Assembly: GCF_036195325.1 (NCBI RefSeq)
Contig: NZ_CP108101.1
Span: 4,216,001 to 4,280,000 of the forward strand
Length of the DNA stretch: 64,000 nucleotides
Direction of reading: 5' to 3'
From: Streptomyces sp. NBC_00234
Lineage (GTDB): Bacteria > Actinomycetota > Actinomycetes > Streptomycetales > Streptomycetaceae
Positions 48,733-56,744 of this stretch are shown here, one piece after another. A model generated the notes under the pieces. It saw nothing but the letters and a program-made list of their open reading frames with translations. It made no database searches and had not been told where the DNA came from. The position numbers and the translations under genes were made by a program. How positions within the stretch are numbered: the first letter of the stretch is position 1; every line of letters begins with the position of its first letter.

Positions 48733-48746
48733 CCGTCCGGCGCGGG

Positions 48747-49982
48747 TCAGGGGGCCAGCCTGGCCGCCCGCATGCGCAGGTAGCGGACCTCGGGCTCGCT
48801 CAGGGTGAGCGCGGCGGCCCGCCCGTAGGCGGCCCGCGCGCCCTCCCGGTCCCCGGCCCTCTCCAGCAGATGGGCCCGTACGGCATCCAGCCGGTGGTGG
48901 CCCGACAGCCGGTCCTCCAGCGCGTCGAGCTCCGCGAGACCGGCGCGGGGGCCGCGCACCATGGCGACGGCGACCGCCCGGCCGAGCTGGGCCATGGGGT
49001 CGTCGGCGGCGCGTCGCACGAGGACGTCGTACAGCGCGAGGATCTGCGGCCAGTCGGTGTCCTCGGCGCGCTCCGCCTCGTCGTGGAGCGCGGCGATCGC
49101 CGCCTGCACCTGGTAGGCGCCGGCGGGCCCCTCGGACAGGGCCTCGGCCACCAGGGCGGTGCCCTCCTCGATCGCGGGGCGGTCCCAGCGGGTGCGGTCC
49201 TGCTCGTCCAGCGGAATCAGTTCGCCCTGCGCACCGGTGCGGGCCGCGCTCCGGGCCTCGGTGAGCAGCATGAGGGCCAGCAGGCCCGTGACCCTGCCCT
49301 CCCGGGGCAGGAGCGCGCGTACGGAACGGGTGAGCCGGATCGCCTCGCGGGCGAGGTCCGCACGGTGCAGATCGTGGCCCGAGGTCGCCGTGTACCCCTC
49401 GTTGAAGATCAGGTAGAGCACCTGGAGCACGGCGGCGAGCCGCTGGTCGAGGTCCTCGGGCACCGGACGCCGAAACGGTGTGCCCCGCACCTTCTGCTTC
49501 GCCCGGCTGATCCGCTGCGCCATGGTCGCCTCGGGCACCAGATGCGCGCGGGCGATCTCGGCCGTCGTCAGACCACCCACCGCACGCAGGGTGAGCGCGA
49601 CCTGCGCCGCCGGGGACAGCGCCGGGTGGCAGCAGAGGAAGAGCAGGGTGAGCGTGTCGTCGTCCGACGGGGCGCGGCTCTCACCGGGTGGCAGGGCCGT
49701 GAAGGCGTCCCGGGGGGTGAGCGCCGCCGCCGTCTCCTCGCGCCTGCGGCGGGCCGATTCGCTGCGGAGCTGGTCCGTCAACCGGCGCGAGGCGATCCTG
49801 ATGAGCCAGCCGCGCGGGTTGTCCGGCACCCCGTCGGCCGGCCACTGGCGGGCCGCCGCGAGCAGTGCCTCCTGTACGGCGTCCTCGGCAGCGTCGAAGT
49901 GTCCGTACCGGCGTACGAGCGCGCCGAGGACCTGCGGCGCGTGCCGGCGCAGCAGGTCCTCGACCTCGGTCGTACCGCTCAC
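48747..49982 (-). CDS. ECF42-type RNA polymerase sigma factor with C-terminal TPR-like extension
   Basis: 411 residues. Sigma region 2 is near VLGALVRRYGHFDAAEDAVQEALLAAA (about 18-44) and region 4 near LTTAEIARAHLVPEATMAQRISRAKQKV (about 140-167). After the sigma part comes a long helical extension (about 190-410), with the tetratrico-like RAADDPMAQLGRAVAVAMVRGP and HHRLDAVRAHLLERAGDREGARAAYGRAA. Such a sigma beside a DGPF protein is the ECF42 group; these have no anti-sigma factor and the extension is thought to control activity. The candidate target promoter lies before the DGPF gene. Confidence 0.9.
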   Translation of the reverse strand: MSGTTEVEDLLRRHAPQVLGALVRRYGHFDAAEDAVQEALLAAARQWPADGVPDNPRGWLIRIASRRLTDQLRSESARRRREETAAALTPRDAFTALPPGESRAPSDDDTLTLLFLCCHPALSPAAQVALTLRAVGGLTTAEIARAHLVPEATMAQRISRAKQKVRGTPFRRPVPEDLDQRLAAVLQVLYLIFNEGYTATSGHDLHRADLAREAIRLTRSVRALLPREGRVTGLLALMLLTEARSAARTGAQGELIPLDEQDRTRWDRPAIEEGTALVAEALSEGPAGAYQVQAAIAALHDEAERAEDTDWPQILALYDVLVRRAADDPMAQLGRAVAVAMVRGPRAGLAELDALEDRLSGHHRLDAVRAHLLERAGDREGARAAYGRAAALTLSEPEVRYLRMRAARLAP

Positions 49983-49992
49983 ACGGGACCTC

Positions 49993-50409
49993 TCAGGACG
50001 ACGCTCCCGGTCCTTCGTCGATCGGCCGGATCACCACGGGATAGACGGGTGCGCCCTCGGGCTGCGGACATTGGACGATCCGGGAGGCGATCTCGGTGAC
50101 CCTCTCCAGATTCTCGCAGTCGAGGACCCAGTACCCGGCGAGGAGTTCCTTCGTCTCGCCGTAGGGACCGTCCGTGATCACCGTCCGGCCGTCGTCACCG
50201 AGACCGACGAAGCGGGTCTTCGCGGGTTCGCCCAGGCCCTGGCCGTCCACCATCTCGCCGCTCTCCGCGAGGTCGTCGTTGAGCCCCTGCATGAAGGCGT
50301 ACATCTCCTGCACGTCCTTCTTGCTCCAGGCCGGGCTCTGCGGGGAGCCCTTGCCGCTCATGGCGTCGTAGTCGGCCTGTGAGCCCTGCACCATCACCAG
50401 GTACTTCAT
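49993..50409 (-). CDS. DGPF/YCII-like protein linked to the ECF42 sigma factor
   Basis: 138 residues beginning MKYLVMVQGSQADYDAM. The DGPF motif appears as TDGPYGETKELLAGYWVLD (about 78-96, D-G-P-Y here), within a YCII-like ferredoxin fold. DGPF proteins are the usual targets of ECF42 sigma factors and lie beside them; their function is not settled. The sigma gene begins ten bases downstream on the same strand. The upstream region contains a TGTCGA / CGACGTC promoter pair. Confidence 0.88.
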   Translation of the reverse strand: MKYLVMVQGSQADYDAMSGKGSPQSPAWSKKDVQEMYAFMQGLNDDLAESGEMVDGQGLGEPAKTRFVGLGDDGRTVITDGPYGETKELLAGYWVLDCENLERVTEIASRIVQCPQPEGAPVYPVVIRPIDEGPGASS

Positions 50410-50459
50410 GATTCCCTCTCCTCGGTCGGCACCGCCCCCCGTGGGCGGCTCTCACAGGG

Positions 50460-50489
50460 GACGTCGGAACCGGGCGGGGATTCTCGACA
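50460..50489 (-). promoter_or_regulatory. candidate ECF42 promoter of the DGPF-sigma operon
   Basis: On the minus strand TGTCGA (50489-50484) is followed after 17 bases by CGACGTC (50466-50460), about 50 bp upstream of the DGPF start. It matches the promoter form reported for ECF42 sigma factors (TGTCGA at -35 and a CGA/TC-type -10), implying autoregulation. Confidence 0.6.
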
Positions 50490-50538
50490 CCGCGCGCAAG
50501 ACTTTCCGGAATCACTCGGCGGCCGAGCGGCACCGGGT

Positions 50539-50559
50539 CCGGCCGGGGTGCCCGGCCGG
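50539..50559 (+). terminator. hairpin in the spacer upstream of cobL
   Basis: CCGGCCGGG (50539-50547) and its complement (50551-50559) with a GTG loop, between the divergent DGPF and cobL genes. Likely not a terminator of a known gene; it may be an upstream or antitermination element of the cob transcript. TAGAGT at 50569-50574 resembles a -10 box. Confidence 0.4.
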
Positions 50560-50611
50560 GCCTGACAGTAGAGTTCGGCTGCGTCATTCCCCGATCACCG
50601 AGGTACCGGCC

Positions 50612-51883
50612 TTGTCTTCCGCACCCTCCATATCGTCCGAACCACCCGTCCCGCAGTCCTCGCGTGCCGTGAGCGTCGTGGGTATCGGTGCCGACGGATG
50701 GGCGGGCCTGCCCGACGCCTCACGTGAGGCGCTCCTGACGGCCGACGTACTGATCGGCGGCGACCGGCAGCTCGCGCTTCTCCCGCCGTCCTGCGCGGGC
50801 CGGCGCGTGCCCTGGCCCTCGCCGCTGAGACCGGCCGTCCCGGGGCTCCTCGCCGCGCACGCCGGACGCACCGTGGCCGTACTGGCCAGCGGCGACCCCA
50901 TGTTCTACGGCATCGGCCGCGCCCTCACCGAGGAGCTGGGGGCCGGAACGCCGCACATCCTGCCCCACCCCTCCTCGGTCTCCTACGCCTGTGCCCGGCT
51001 CGGCTGGCCGCTGGAGGACACCGAGGTCGTCACCCTCGTCGGCCGTCCGGCGGCCCGGCTGGCCGCCGCCCTCCACGACGGGCGCCGACTCCTCGTCCTG
51101 AGCGCCGACGCGTCCACGCCCGCCGCCGTCGCCGCCCTGCTGTGCGAACACGGCTTCGGGCACAGCCGGATGCGGGTCCTCGAACAGCTCGGCGGAGAGC
51201 GCGAAGCCTGCGCGGAGGGAGTCGCCGAGACGTGGGGCCACCCGCCGGGCGACCCGCTGAACGTCGTCGCCGTCGAGTGCCGGCGCGCACCGGACGCCCT
51301 GCGCCTCGGCGCCGTGCCGGGGCTGCCCGACGAGGCGTACGAACACGACGGCCAGCTCACCAAGCGGCATGTACGGGCCGCGACGCTCGGCGCGCTCGCG
51401 CCCGCCCCCGGTGAACTCCTCTGGGACATCGGCGGCGGCTCGGGATCGATAGCCGTCGAGTGGATGCGGACCGCGCCGTCCTGCCGGGCGGTCAGCGTCG
51501 AACGCGACCCGGCCCGGGCCCTGCGCATCGCGCGCAACGCGGACCGGCTCGGCGTGCCCGGTCTGCGGGTCGTCACCGGCCGGGCGCCCGACGCACTCGC
51601 CGGACTCCCCGTGCCCGACGCCGTGTTCATCGGCGGCGGGCTCACCGTGCCCGGCCTGCTCGACGCATGCTGGGACGCGCTCCCCGCCGGCGGCCGGCTG
51701 GTCGCCAACACGGTCACCCTCGAATCCGAGGCGCTGCTCGCCGAGCGATACCGCGTGCACGGAGGCGAGCTGGTGCGCCTGGCGGTGGCCCACGCCGTTC
51801 CGGTCGGTGGCTTCACCGGCTGGCGCCAGGCCATGCCCGTAACCCAGTGGTCCGTACGCAAACCCTCAGGAGACAACACATGA
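50612..51883 (+). CDS. cobL: precorrin-6Y C5,C15-methyltransferase (CbiE-CbiT fusion)
   Basis: 423 residues from a TTG (50612) with GAGG eight bases upstream; a GTG at 50669 is the alternative. The N-terminal half (about 20-225) is the CbiE-type SAM methyltransferase (SVVGIGADGWAGLPD, VAVLASGDPMFYGIGR). The C-terminal half (about 245-423) is the CbiT domain (LLWDIGGGSGSIAVEWMR with the SAM-binding Gly loop, and VNTVTLES). Together they methylate precorrin-6B twice and decarboxylate it to precorrin-8x in the cobalamin pathway. It overlaps cobM by ATGA. Confidence 0.93.
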   Translation: MSSAPSISSEPPVPQSSRAVSVVGIGADGWAGLPDASREALLTADVLIGGDRQLALLPPSCAGRRVPWPSPLRPAVPGLLAAHAGRTVAVLASGDPMFYGIGRALTEELGAGTPHILPHPSSVSYACARLGWPLEDTEVVTLVGRPAARLAAALHDGRRLLVLSADASTPAAVAALLCEHGFGHSRMRVLEQLGGEREACAEGVAETWGHPPGDPLNVVAVECRRAPDALRLGAVPGLPDEAYEHDGQLTKRHVRAATLGALAPAPGELLWDIGGGSGSIAVEWMRTAPSCRAVSVERDPARALRIARNADRLGVPGLRVVTGRAPDALAGLPVPDAVFIGGGLTVPGLLDACWDALPAGGRLVANTVTLESEALLAERYRVHGGELVRLAVAHAVPVGGFTGWRQAMPVTQWSVRKPSGDNT

Positions 51884-52629
51884 CCGTGTACTTCATCGGC
51901 GCGGGCCCGGGTGCGGCCGACCTGATCACGGTGCGCGGCGCCCGCATCCTCGCCGCGAGCCCGGTCTGTCTGTACGCCGGCAGCCTCGTACCGCGCGAAC
52001 TGCTCGACGACTGCCCGCCGGACGCCCGGCTGGTGGACACCGCGCAGCTCGACATCGAGCAGATCACCGCCGAGCTGGTGCGGGCCCACGAGGCCGGGCA
52101 CGACGTGGCGCGGCTGCACTCGGGCGACCCGTCGGTCTTCAGCGCGGTCAACGAGCAGATGCGACGGCTCGACGAGGCGGACGTGCCGTACGAGGTGGTG
52201 CCCGGCGTGCCGGCCTTCGCCGCGGCGGCGGCGGCGCTGAAGCGGGAACTGACCGTCCCGACGGTCGGTCAGACCGTGATCCTCACCCGGATCGCCCAGC
52301 GGGCGACCGCGATGCCGGAGGGCGAGGACCTGGCGACGCTCGGCCGCAGCGGTGCGCTGATCGTGCTGCATCTCGCCGCGCGGTACGTGGACCGGGTGGT
52401 CGAGGAACTCCTGCCGCACTACGGAGCCGACTGCCCGGCCGCGGTGGTGGCCATGGCGTCCCGGCCGGACGAGCTGATCCTGCGCGGGTCGCTGGACTCC
52501 ATCGCGGAGCAGGTGAAGGCGGCAGGGGTGATCCGGACCGCGGTGATCATGGTGGGCCGTACGTTGGGGGCGGAGCAGTTCCGGGACAGCCACCTGTACT
52601 CGCCGGAGCGTGACCGGCACGTCTGCTGA
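51880..52629 (+). CDS. cobM: precorrin-4 C11-methyltransferase
   Basis: 249 residues. SAM-dependent tetrapyrrole methyltransferase: VYFIGAGPGAADLITVRGARIL at the start (landmark), YAGSLVPRELL, LHSGDPSVFSAVNEQMRRL with the conserved G-D-P (about 85-95) and VPGVPAFAAAAAALKREL. It methylates C11 of precorrin-4 to give precorrin-5. It shares an ATGA junction with cobL. Its stop lies 27 bp before the 3' end of the opposing cbiD gene with no terminator between. Confidence 0.94.
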   Translation: MTVYFIGAGPGAADLITVRGARILAASPVCLYAGSLVPRELLDDCPPDARLVDTAQLDIEQITAELVRAHEAGHDVARLHSGDPSVFSAVNEQMRRLDEADVPYEVVPGVPAFAAAAAALKRELTVPTVGQTVILTRIAQRATAMPEGEDLATLGRSGALIVLHLAARYVDRVVEELLPHYGADCPAAVVAMASRPDELILRGSLDSIAEQVKAAGVIRTAVIMVGRTLGAEQFRDSHLYSPERDRHVC

Positions 52630-52656
52630 GCCCCCGAGGGCCCGGCTCCCACCGCC

Positions 52657-53775
52657 TCACCGGACGTCGCTGCGCCCCACCACCGTCCCCGCGCGGTCGA
52701 TGCAGATGACGTCCACCGCCACCGGCGCGCCCCGCAGCACCGACAACGCCTGGTCCCGCGCGGCCACGGCGACCAGGTCGCCCAGGGGCACGCCGGCCGC
52801 CAGGCACAGCTGGAGCGCCGCCAGGCCCGTGTTCGCGGTGGCGATCCGCTCCGCCAGCGCCTCGTCCGCACCGCCGGTGCGGGCCAGTTCGGCGAGGAAC
52901 GGCTTGTCGACCTGGGAGCGGGCCGAGTGCAGGTCGAGATGGCCCGCGGCGAGCTTCGACAGCTTCGCGAACCCGCCGCACACCGTGAGCCGGTCCACCG
53001 GATGCCTGCGGACGTACTTCAGCACCGCACCCGCGAAGTCCCCCATGTCCAGGAGCGCGATCTCCGGCAGCCCGTACTCGGCCACCACCGTCTTCTCCGA
53101 GGTCGAGCCCGTGCACCCCGCCACATGGGTGTGACCGGCGGCCCGGGCCACGTCCACCCCGCGGCGGATCGAGTCGATCCAGGCCGAGCAGGAGTACGGC
53201 ACGACGACCCCGGTCGTACCGAGGATCGACAGACCGCCCAGGATGCCGAGACGCGGGTTCCAGGTGGAGCGGGCGATCTCCTCGCCGTGGTCCACGGAGA
53301 CGGTGATCTCCACGTCCCCGGAGCCGCCGTGCTCTGCCGCCACCCGCGCGATGTGCTCGCGCATCATCTGCCGGGGCACGGGGTTGACGGCCGGCTCCCC
53401 GACGTCGAGCGGCAGCCCCGGCAGGGTGACCGTGCCCACGCCCGGGCCGGCCCTGAACACCACCCCGGAACCGGGCTCGGAGCGGCGCACGGTGGCCCGT
53501 ACCAGCGCTCCGTGCGTCACGTCCGGGTCGTCGCCCGCGTCCTTGACCACCCCGGCCATCGCCCGGTCCGCGGACAGCTCCTCCACCGCCAGCGCGAACG
53601 CGGGCGTCTGCCCCCTGGGCAGCGTGATCGTCACCGGATCGGGGAAGTCGCCGGTCAGCAGCGCCGTGTACGCGGCCGTGGCCGCGGCGGTCGCGCAGGC
53701 ACCGGTGGTCCACCCCGGCCGCAGACCGGTGTGTTTGAGTTGGGCGCTGCGCCCGCCCTTCGCCTCACTGCTCAT
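52657..53775 (-). CDS. cbiD: cobalt-precorrin-5B (C1)-methyltransferase
   Basis: 372 residues from an ATG at 53775. Family hallmarks: RPGWTTGACATAAATAAYTAL near residue 20-38 (landmark), NPVPRQMMREHI, GILGGLSILGTTGVVVPYS (about 173-191) and GSTSEKTV. CbiD performs the C1 methylation in the anaerobic pathway; the aerobic counterpart CobF is not seen in this window. It diverges from cobK, whose start is 15 bases away, and a GGATGG/CCATCC palindrome gives the ribosome-binding site for both. Confidence 0.93.
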   Translation of the reverse strand: MSSEAKGGRSAQLKHTGLRPGWTTGACATAAATAAYTALLTGDFPDPVTITLPRGQTPAFALAVEELSADRAMAGVVKDAGDDPDVTHGALVRATVRRSEPGSGVVFRAGPGVGTVTLPGLPLDVGEPAVNPVPRQMMREHIARVAAEHGGSGDVEITVSVDHGEEIARSTWNPRLGILGGLSILGTTGVVVPYSCSAWIDSIRRGVDVARAAGHTHVAGCTGSTSEKTVVAEYGLPEIALLDMGDFAGAVLKYVRRHPVDRLTVCGGFAKLSKLAAGHLDLHSARSQVDKPFLAELARTGGADEALAERIATANTGLAALQLCLAAGVPLGDLVAVAARDQALSVLRGAPVAVDVICIDRAGTVVGRSDVR

Positions 53776-53788
53776 GGATGGACCATCC
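53776..53788. promoter_or_regulatory. palindromic shared ribosome-binding site for cbiD and cobK
   Basis: GGATGG-A-CCATCC is a perfect inverted repeat filling the gap between the two divergent starts. Read as GGATGG on the plus strand it is eight bases before the cobK ATG; on the minus strand it is seven bases before the cbiD ATG. There is no room here for promoters. Confidence 0.75.
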
Positions 53789-53789
53789 G

Positions 53790-54551
53790 ATGCGTCTGCA
53801 TGTACTCGTGCTCGGCGGCACGACGGAAGCCCGGCGGCTCGCCGGGTCGCTGGTGGACACCCTGCCTGCCGGAACACGGGTGACCAGTTCGCTCGCGGGC
53901 CGTGTCGCCCGCCCCGTGCTCCCGCCCGGCGAGGTGCGGATCGGCGGCTTCGGCGGAGCCGGGGGCCTGGCCGAGTGGCTGCGGGCGCACCGGGTGGATG
54001 CCCTCATCGACGCCACCCATCCTTTCGCGGAGACGATCAGTTTCAACGCGGCTTCGGCCGCCGCCACCGCCCATGTTCCCCTGCTGGCGCTGCGCCGCCC
54101 GGGCTGGGTGCCCGTGGCGGGCGACCGGTGGCACCCGGCCGGCTCCCTGGACGCCGCCGCCGGGCTCCTGCCCGCGCTGGGCCGCCGTGTTTTCCTCACG
54201 ACGGGGCGGATGGGACTTGCCGCCTTCGCGGGGCTGGACGAGCTGTGGTTCCTGATGCGTTCGGTGGACGCCCCCGAAGCGCCGTTCCCGGCCCGGATGG
54301 AGGTCCTGCTGGACCGGGGCCCGTTCACCCTCGACGGGGAACGGGAGCTGATCCGCAGCCGCCGCATCGACGTCGTGGTCACCAAGGACAGCGGCGGCGA
54401 CGCGACCGCCCCCAAGCTCACCGCCGCCCGGGAGGCCGGAATCCCCGTGGTCGTGGTCGGCCGGCCGCCGGTACCCGAGGGGGTCCCGGTGGCCGGCACA
54501 CCGGAGCAGGCCGTGGCCTGGCTGCGGGAGACGGTGGCGGCCCGTCCTTAA
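53790..54551 (+). CDS. cobK: precorrin-6A reductase
   Basis: 253 residues from the ATG at 53790, chosen because GGATGG lies at a correct distance; an in-frame ATG at 53778 has none. Motifs: LHVLVLGGTTEARRLAG at the start, RIGGFGGAGGLAEWL, DALIDATHPFAETISFNA (about 66-83), and VVTKDSGGDATAPKLTAAREAGIPVVVVGRP (about 196-226, landmark). CobK reduces precorrin-6A to 6B with NADPH. It is wedged between cbiD and cobIJ on the other strand, and its stop overlaps the cobIJ stop. Confidence 0.93.
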   Translation: MRLHVLVLGGTTEARRLAGSLVDTLPAGTRVTSSLAGRVARPVLPPGEVRIGGFGGAGGLAEWLRAHRVDALIDATHPFAETISFNAASAAATAHVPLLALRRPGWVPVAGDRWHPAGSLDAAAGLLPALGRRVFLTTGRMGLAAFAGLDELWFLMRSVDAPEAPFPARMEVLLDRGPFTLDGERELIRSRRIDVVVTKDSGGDATAPKLTAAREAGIPVVVVGRPPVPEGVPVAGTPEQAVAWLRETVAARP

Positions 54552-56068
54552 GGGGCGTCCGGGTACCGCCGCGGCGTCCAGACGATCTGCCGGCCGTCTC
54601 CCCGCCGCACCCACTGGGTCTGCGAGGACCCGACGATGAGGATCGTCCGCATGTCGACCTCGTCCGGGTCGAGATCGGCCAGGCGTACCGTACGGACGCT
54701 CTCCGCAGGCCCGCCGACGTCCCGGCCCAGCACCACGGGGGTGTCCGGGGAGCGGTGTTCCAGCAGCAGGTCGCGGGCCTTGCCCACCTGCCAGGTCCGG
54801 GTGCGCGAACCGGGGTTGTACAGCGCCATCACGAGGTCGGCCGTGGCCGCGGCGCGCAGCCTCTCCGCGATGACCTCCCACGGCTTGAGGCGGTCGGAGA
54901 GGGAGATCGTGGCGTAGTCGTGGCCCAGCGGGGCGCCCGCGCGGGCGGCGGCGGCGTTGGCCGCGGTCACACCCGGCAGCACCCGTACCGCGATGTCCTT
55001 GTACAGGTCCTGCGACGCGACCTCCAGCACCGCCGTCGCCATGGCGAAGACCCCCGGGTCACCGCCCGACACCACGGCCACCCGTCGGCCGCGCCCGGCC
55101 AGGTCGAGGGCGAACTCGGCACGCTCCGACTCGACCTTGTTGTCCGAGCCGTGGCGCGACTGGCCCGGCCGGACCGGGACCCGGTCCAGATACGTCGTGT
55201 AGCCGACCACGTCGTCGGCCGCGGCCAGCGCACCGCGCGTCTCCGGCGTCAGCCACAGCGGCCCCGCGGGGCCGGTGCCGACGACGACGACCTCGCCGGA
55301 GCCGGGCGCCCGTTCGGGGCGCGGCGCGTCGATACGGCTCGGCAGCACCGCGACGGCGAAGTACGGCACCGAGTCGGCGTCCGTGTCCGCGAGGTCACCG
55401 GTGCGTTCGCCGGCCATCGTGGCCCGCTCGACGTACCGTGCCTCGGGCAGCCGCCCGGACGCCTCGAAGGCACGGCGAACGGCGGGGAACGTACGGCCCA
55501 GCTTCATCACCACCGCGGAGTCCGTGGCCGCCAGACGTGCCGTCAGCTCCTCCTCGGGCAGCGTGCCGGGCAGGATCGTCAGCACCTCCTCGCCCTCGAC
55601 GAGCGGGGTCTGGAGGCGCGCCGCCGCGGCGCTGACCGAGGTGACACCGGGGATGACCTCGGTGTCGTACCGGTCCGCGAGCCGCTTGTGCATGTGCATG
55701 TACGAGCCGTAGAAGAGCGGGTCGCCCTCGGCGAGCACGGCGACGGTGAGTCCGGCGTCGAGATGCACCGCGAGGCGGGCCGCGGCCTCGGCGTAGAACT
55801 CCTCCAACGCGCCCCGGTAGCCGCCCGGGTGGTCGGTGGTCTCCGTGGTGACGGGGTAGACCAGCGCCTCTTCGATGTGGTCGGCACGGATGTGCTCGGC
55901 CGCGATGGAACGGGCGATGGAGCGGCCGTGACGGGCGCTGTGGTAGGCCACGACGTCGGCTTCGGCGATGACCCGGACGGCCCGGATCGTCATGAGGGAC
56001 GGGTCGCCGGGACCCAGGCCCACGCCGTACAGCCGGCCGGTGGTCCGTGTGCTGGGCTGCGTGCTCAC
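54548..56068 (-). CDS. cobIJ: precorrin-2 C20 / precorrin-3B C17 methyltransferase fusion
   Basis: 506 residues from a GTG at 56068 with GGAGGA upstream (a GTG at 56074 is too close to it). The N-terminal half (about 10-245) is CobI (GVGLGPGDPSLMTIRAVRV, VLAEGDPLFYGSYMHMHKRL). The C-terminal half (about 260-506) is CobJ (VVVVGTGPAGPLWLTPET, VSGGDPGVFAMATAVLE, ALYNPGSRTRTWQ). Both are SAM-dependent steps of corrin synthesis. Its start lies inside the end region of cobH, and its TAA shares bases with the TAA of the convergent cobK. Confidence 0.93.
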   Translation of the reverse strand: MSTQPSTRTTGRLYGVGLGPGDPSLMTIRAVRVIAEADVVAYHSARHGRSIARSIAAEHIRADHIEEALVYPVTTETTDHPGGYRGALEEFYAEAAARLAVHLDAGLTVAVLAEGDPLFYGSYMHMHKRLADRYDTEVIPGVTSVSAAAARLQTPLVEGEEVLTILPGTLPEEELTARLAATDSAVVMKLGRTFPAVRRAFEASGRLPEARYVERATMAGERTGDLADTDADSVPYFAVAVLPSRIDAPRPERAPGSGEVVVVGTGPAGPLWLTPETRGALAAADDVVGYTTYLDRVPVRPGQSRHGSDNKVESERAEFALDLAGRGRRVAVVSGGDPGVFAMATAVLEVASQDLYKDIAVRVLPGVTAANAAAARAGAPLGHDYATISLSDRLKPWEVIAERLRAAATADLVMALYNPGSRTRTWQVGKARDLLLEHRSPDTPVVLGRDVGGPAESVRTVRLADLDPDEVDMRTILIVGSSQTQWVRRGDGRQIVWTPRRYPDAP

Positions 56069-56070
56069 GG

Positions 56071-56697
56071 TCACTCCTCCTCGCTGGCGATGGCGTTCAG
56101 GGCCGCTGCCGCGATCGCGCTGCCGCCGCGACGGCCGCGCACGATCAGGTGCTCCAGGCCGGACGGGTGCGCGGCCAGGGCGTCCTTGGACTCGGCGGCT
56201 CCGATGAAGCCGACCGGCACGCCTATGACGGCCGCGGGGCGCGGGGCGCCCTCCTCGATCATCTCCAGCAGCCGGAAGAGCGCGGTGGGGGCGTTGCCGA
56301 CGGCGACGACGGCGCCCTCCATGCGGTCCCGCCACAGCTCCAGGGCGGCGGCGCTGCGGGTGGTGCCCAGCTTCGCCGCGAGGTCCGGCACGGCCGGGTC
56401 GGACAGGGTGCAGATCACCTCGTTGTCCGCGGGCAGCCGCTTGCGGGTGACGCCGCTCGCGACCATGGCCACGTCGCAGAGGATCGGCGCACCGGACCGC
56501 AGCGCGGCACGGGCGTGCGCCACGGCGTCCGGGGAGAAGGCGAGATCGCGTACGAGGTCGACCATGCCGCAGGCGTGGATCATGCGGACGGCGACCTGGC
56601 TCACGTCGGCGGGCAGCCCTGCCAGATCCGCCTCGGCGCGGATGGTGGCGAAGGACTGGCGGTAGATCGCCGGTCCGTCCTTCTCGTACTGATGCAC
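56071..56697 (-). CDS. cobH: precorrin-8X methylmutase
   Basis: 208 residues from a GTG at 56697. The catalytic His sits in VAVRMIHACGMVDL (about 35-48), with ALRSGAPILCDVAMVASGVTRKRL downstream and IGVPVGFIGAAESK near 160. It moves the C11 methyl to C12, giving hydrogenobyrinic acid. It is co-transcribed with cobG upstream (47-bp gap) and cobIJ downstream (the GAG-GAG-TGA end doubles as the cobIJ ribosome-binding site). Confidence 0.94.
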   Translation of the reverse strand: MHQYEKDGPAIYRQSFATIRAEADLAGLPADVSQVAVRMIHACGMVDLVRDLAFSPDAVAHARAALRSGAPILCDVAMVASGVTRKRLPADNEVICTLSDPAVPDLAAKLGTTRSAAALELWRDRMEGAVVAVGNAPTALFRLLEMIEEGAPRPAAVIGVPVGFIGAAESKDALAAHPSGLEHLIVRGRRGGSAIAAAALNAIASEEE

Positions 56698-56744
56698 AGT
56701 GCCTTCGCTTTCTCTGTAGGGATGGTCGGGGTGGTGACGGATGG

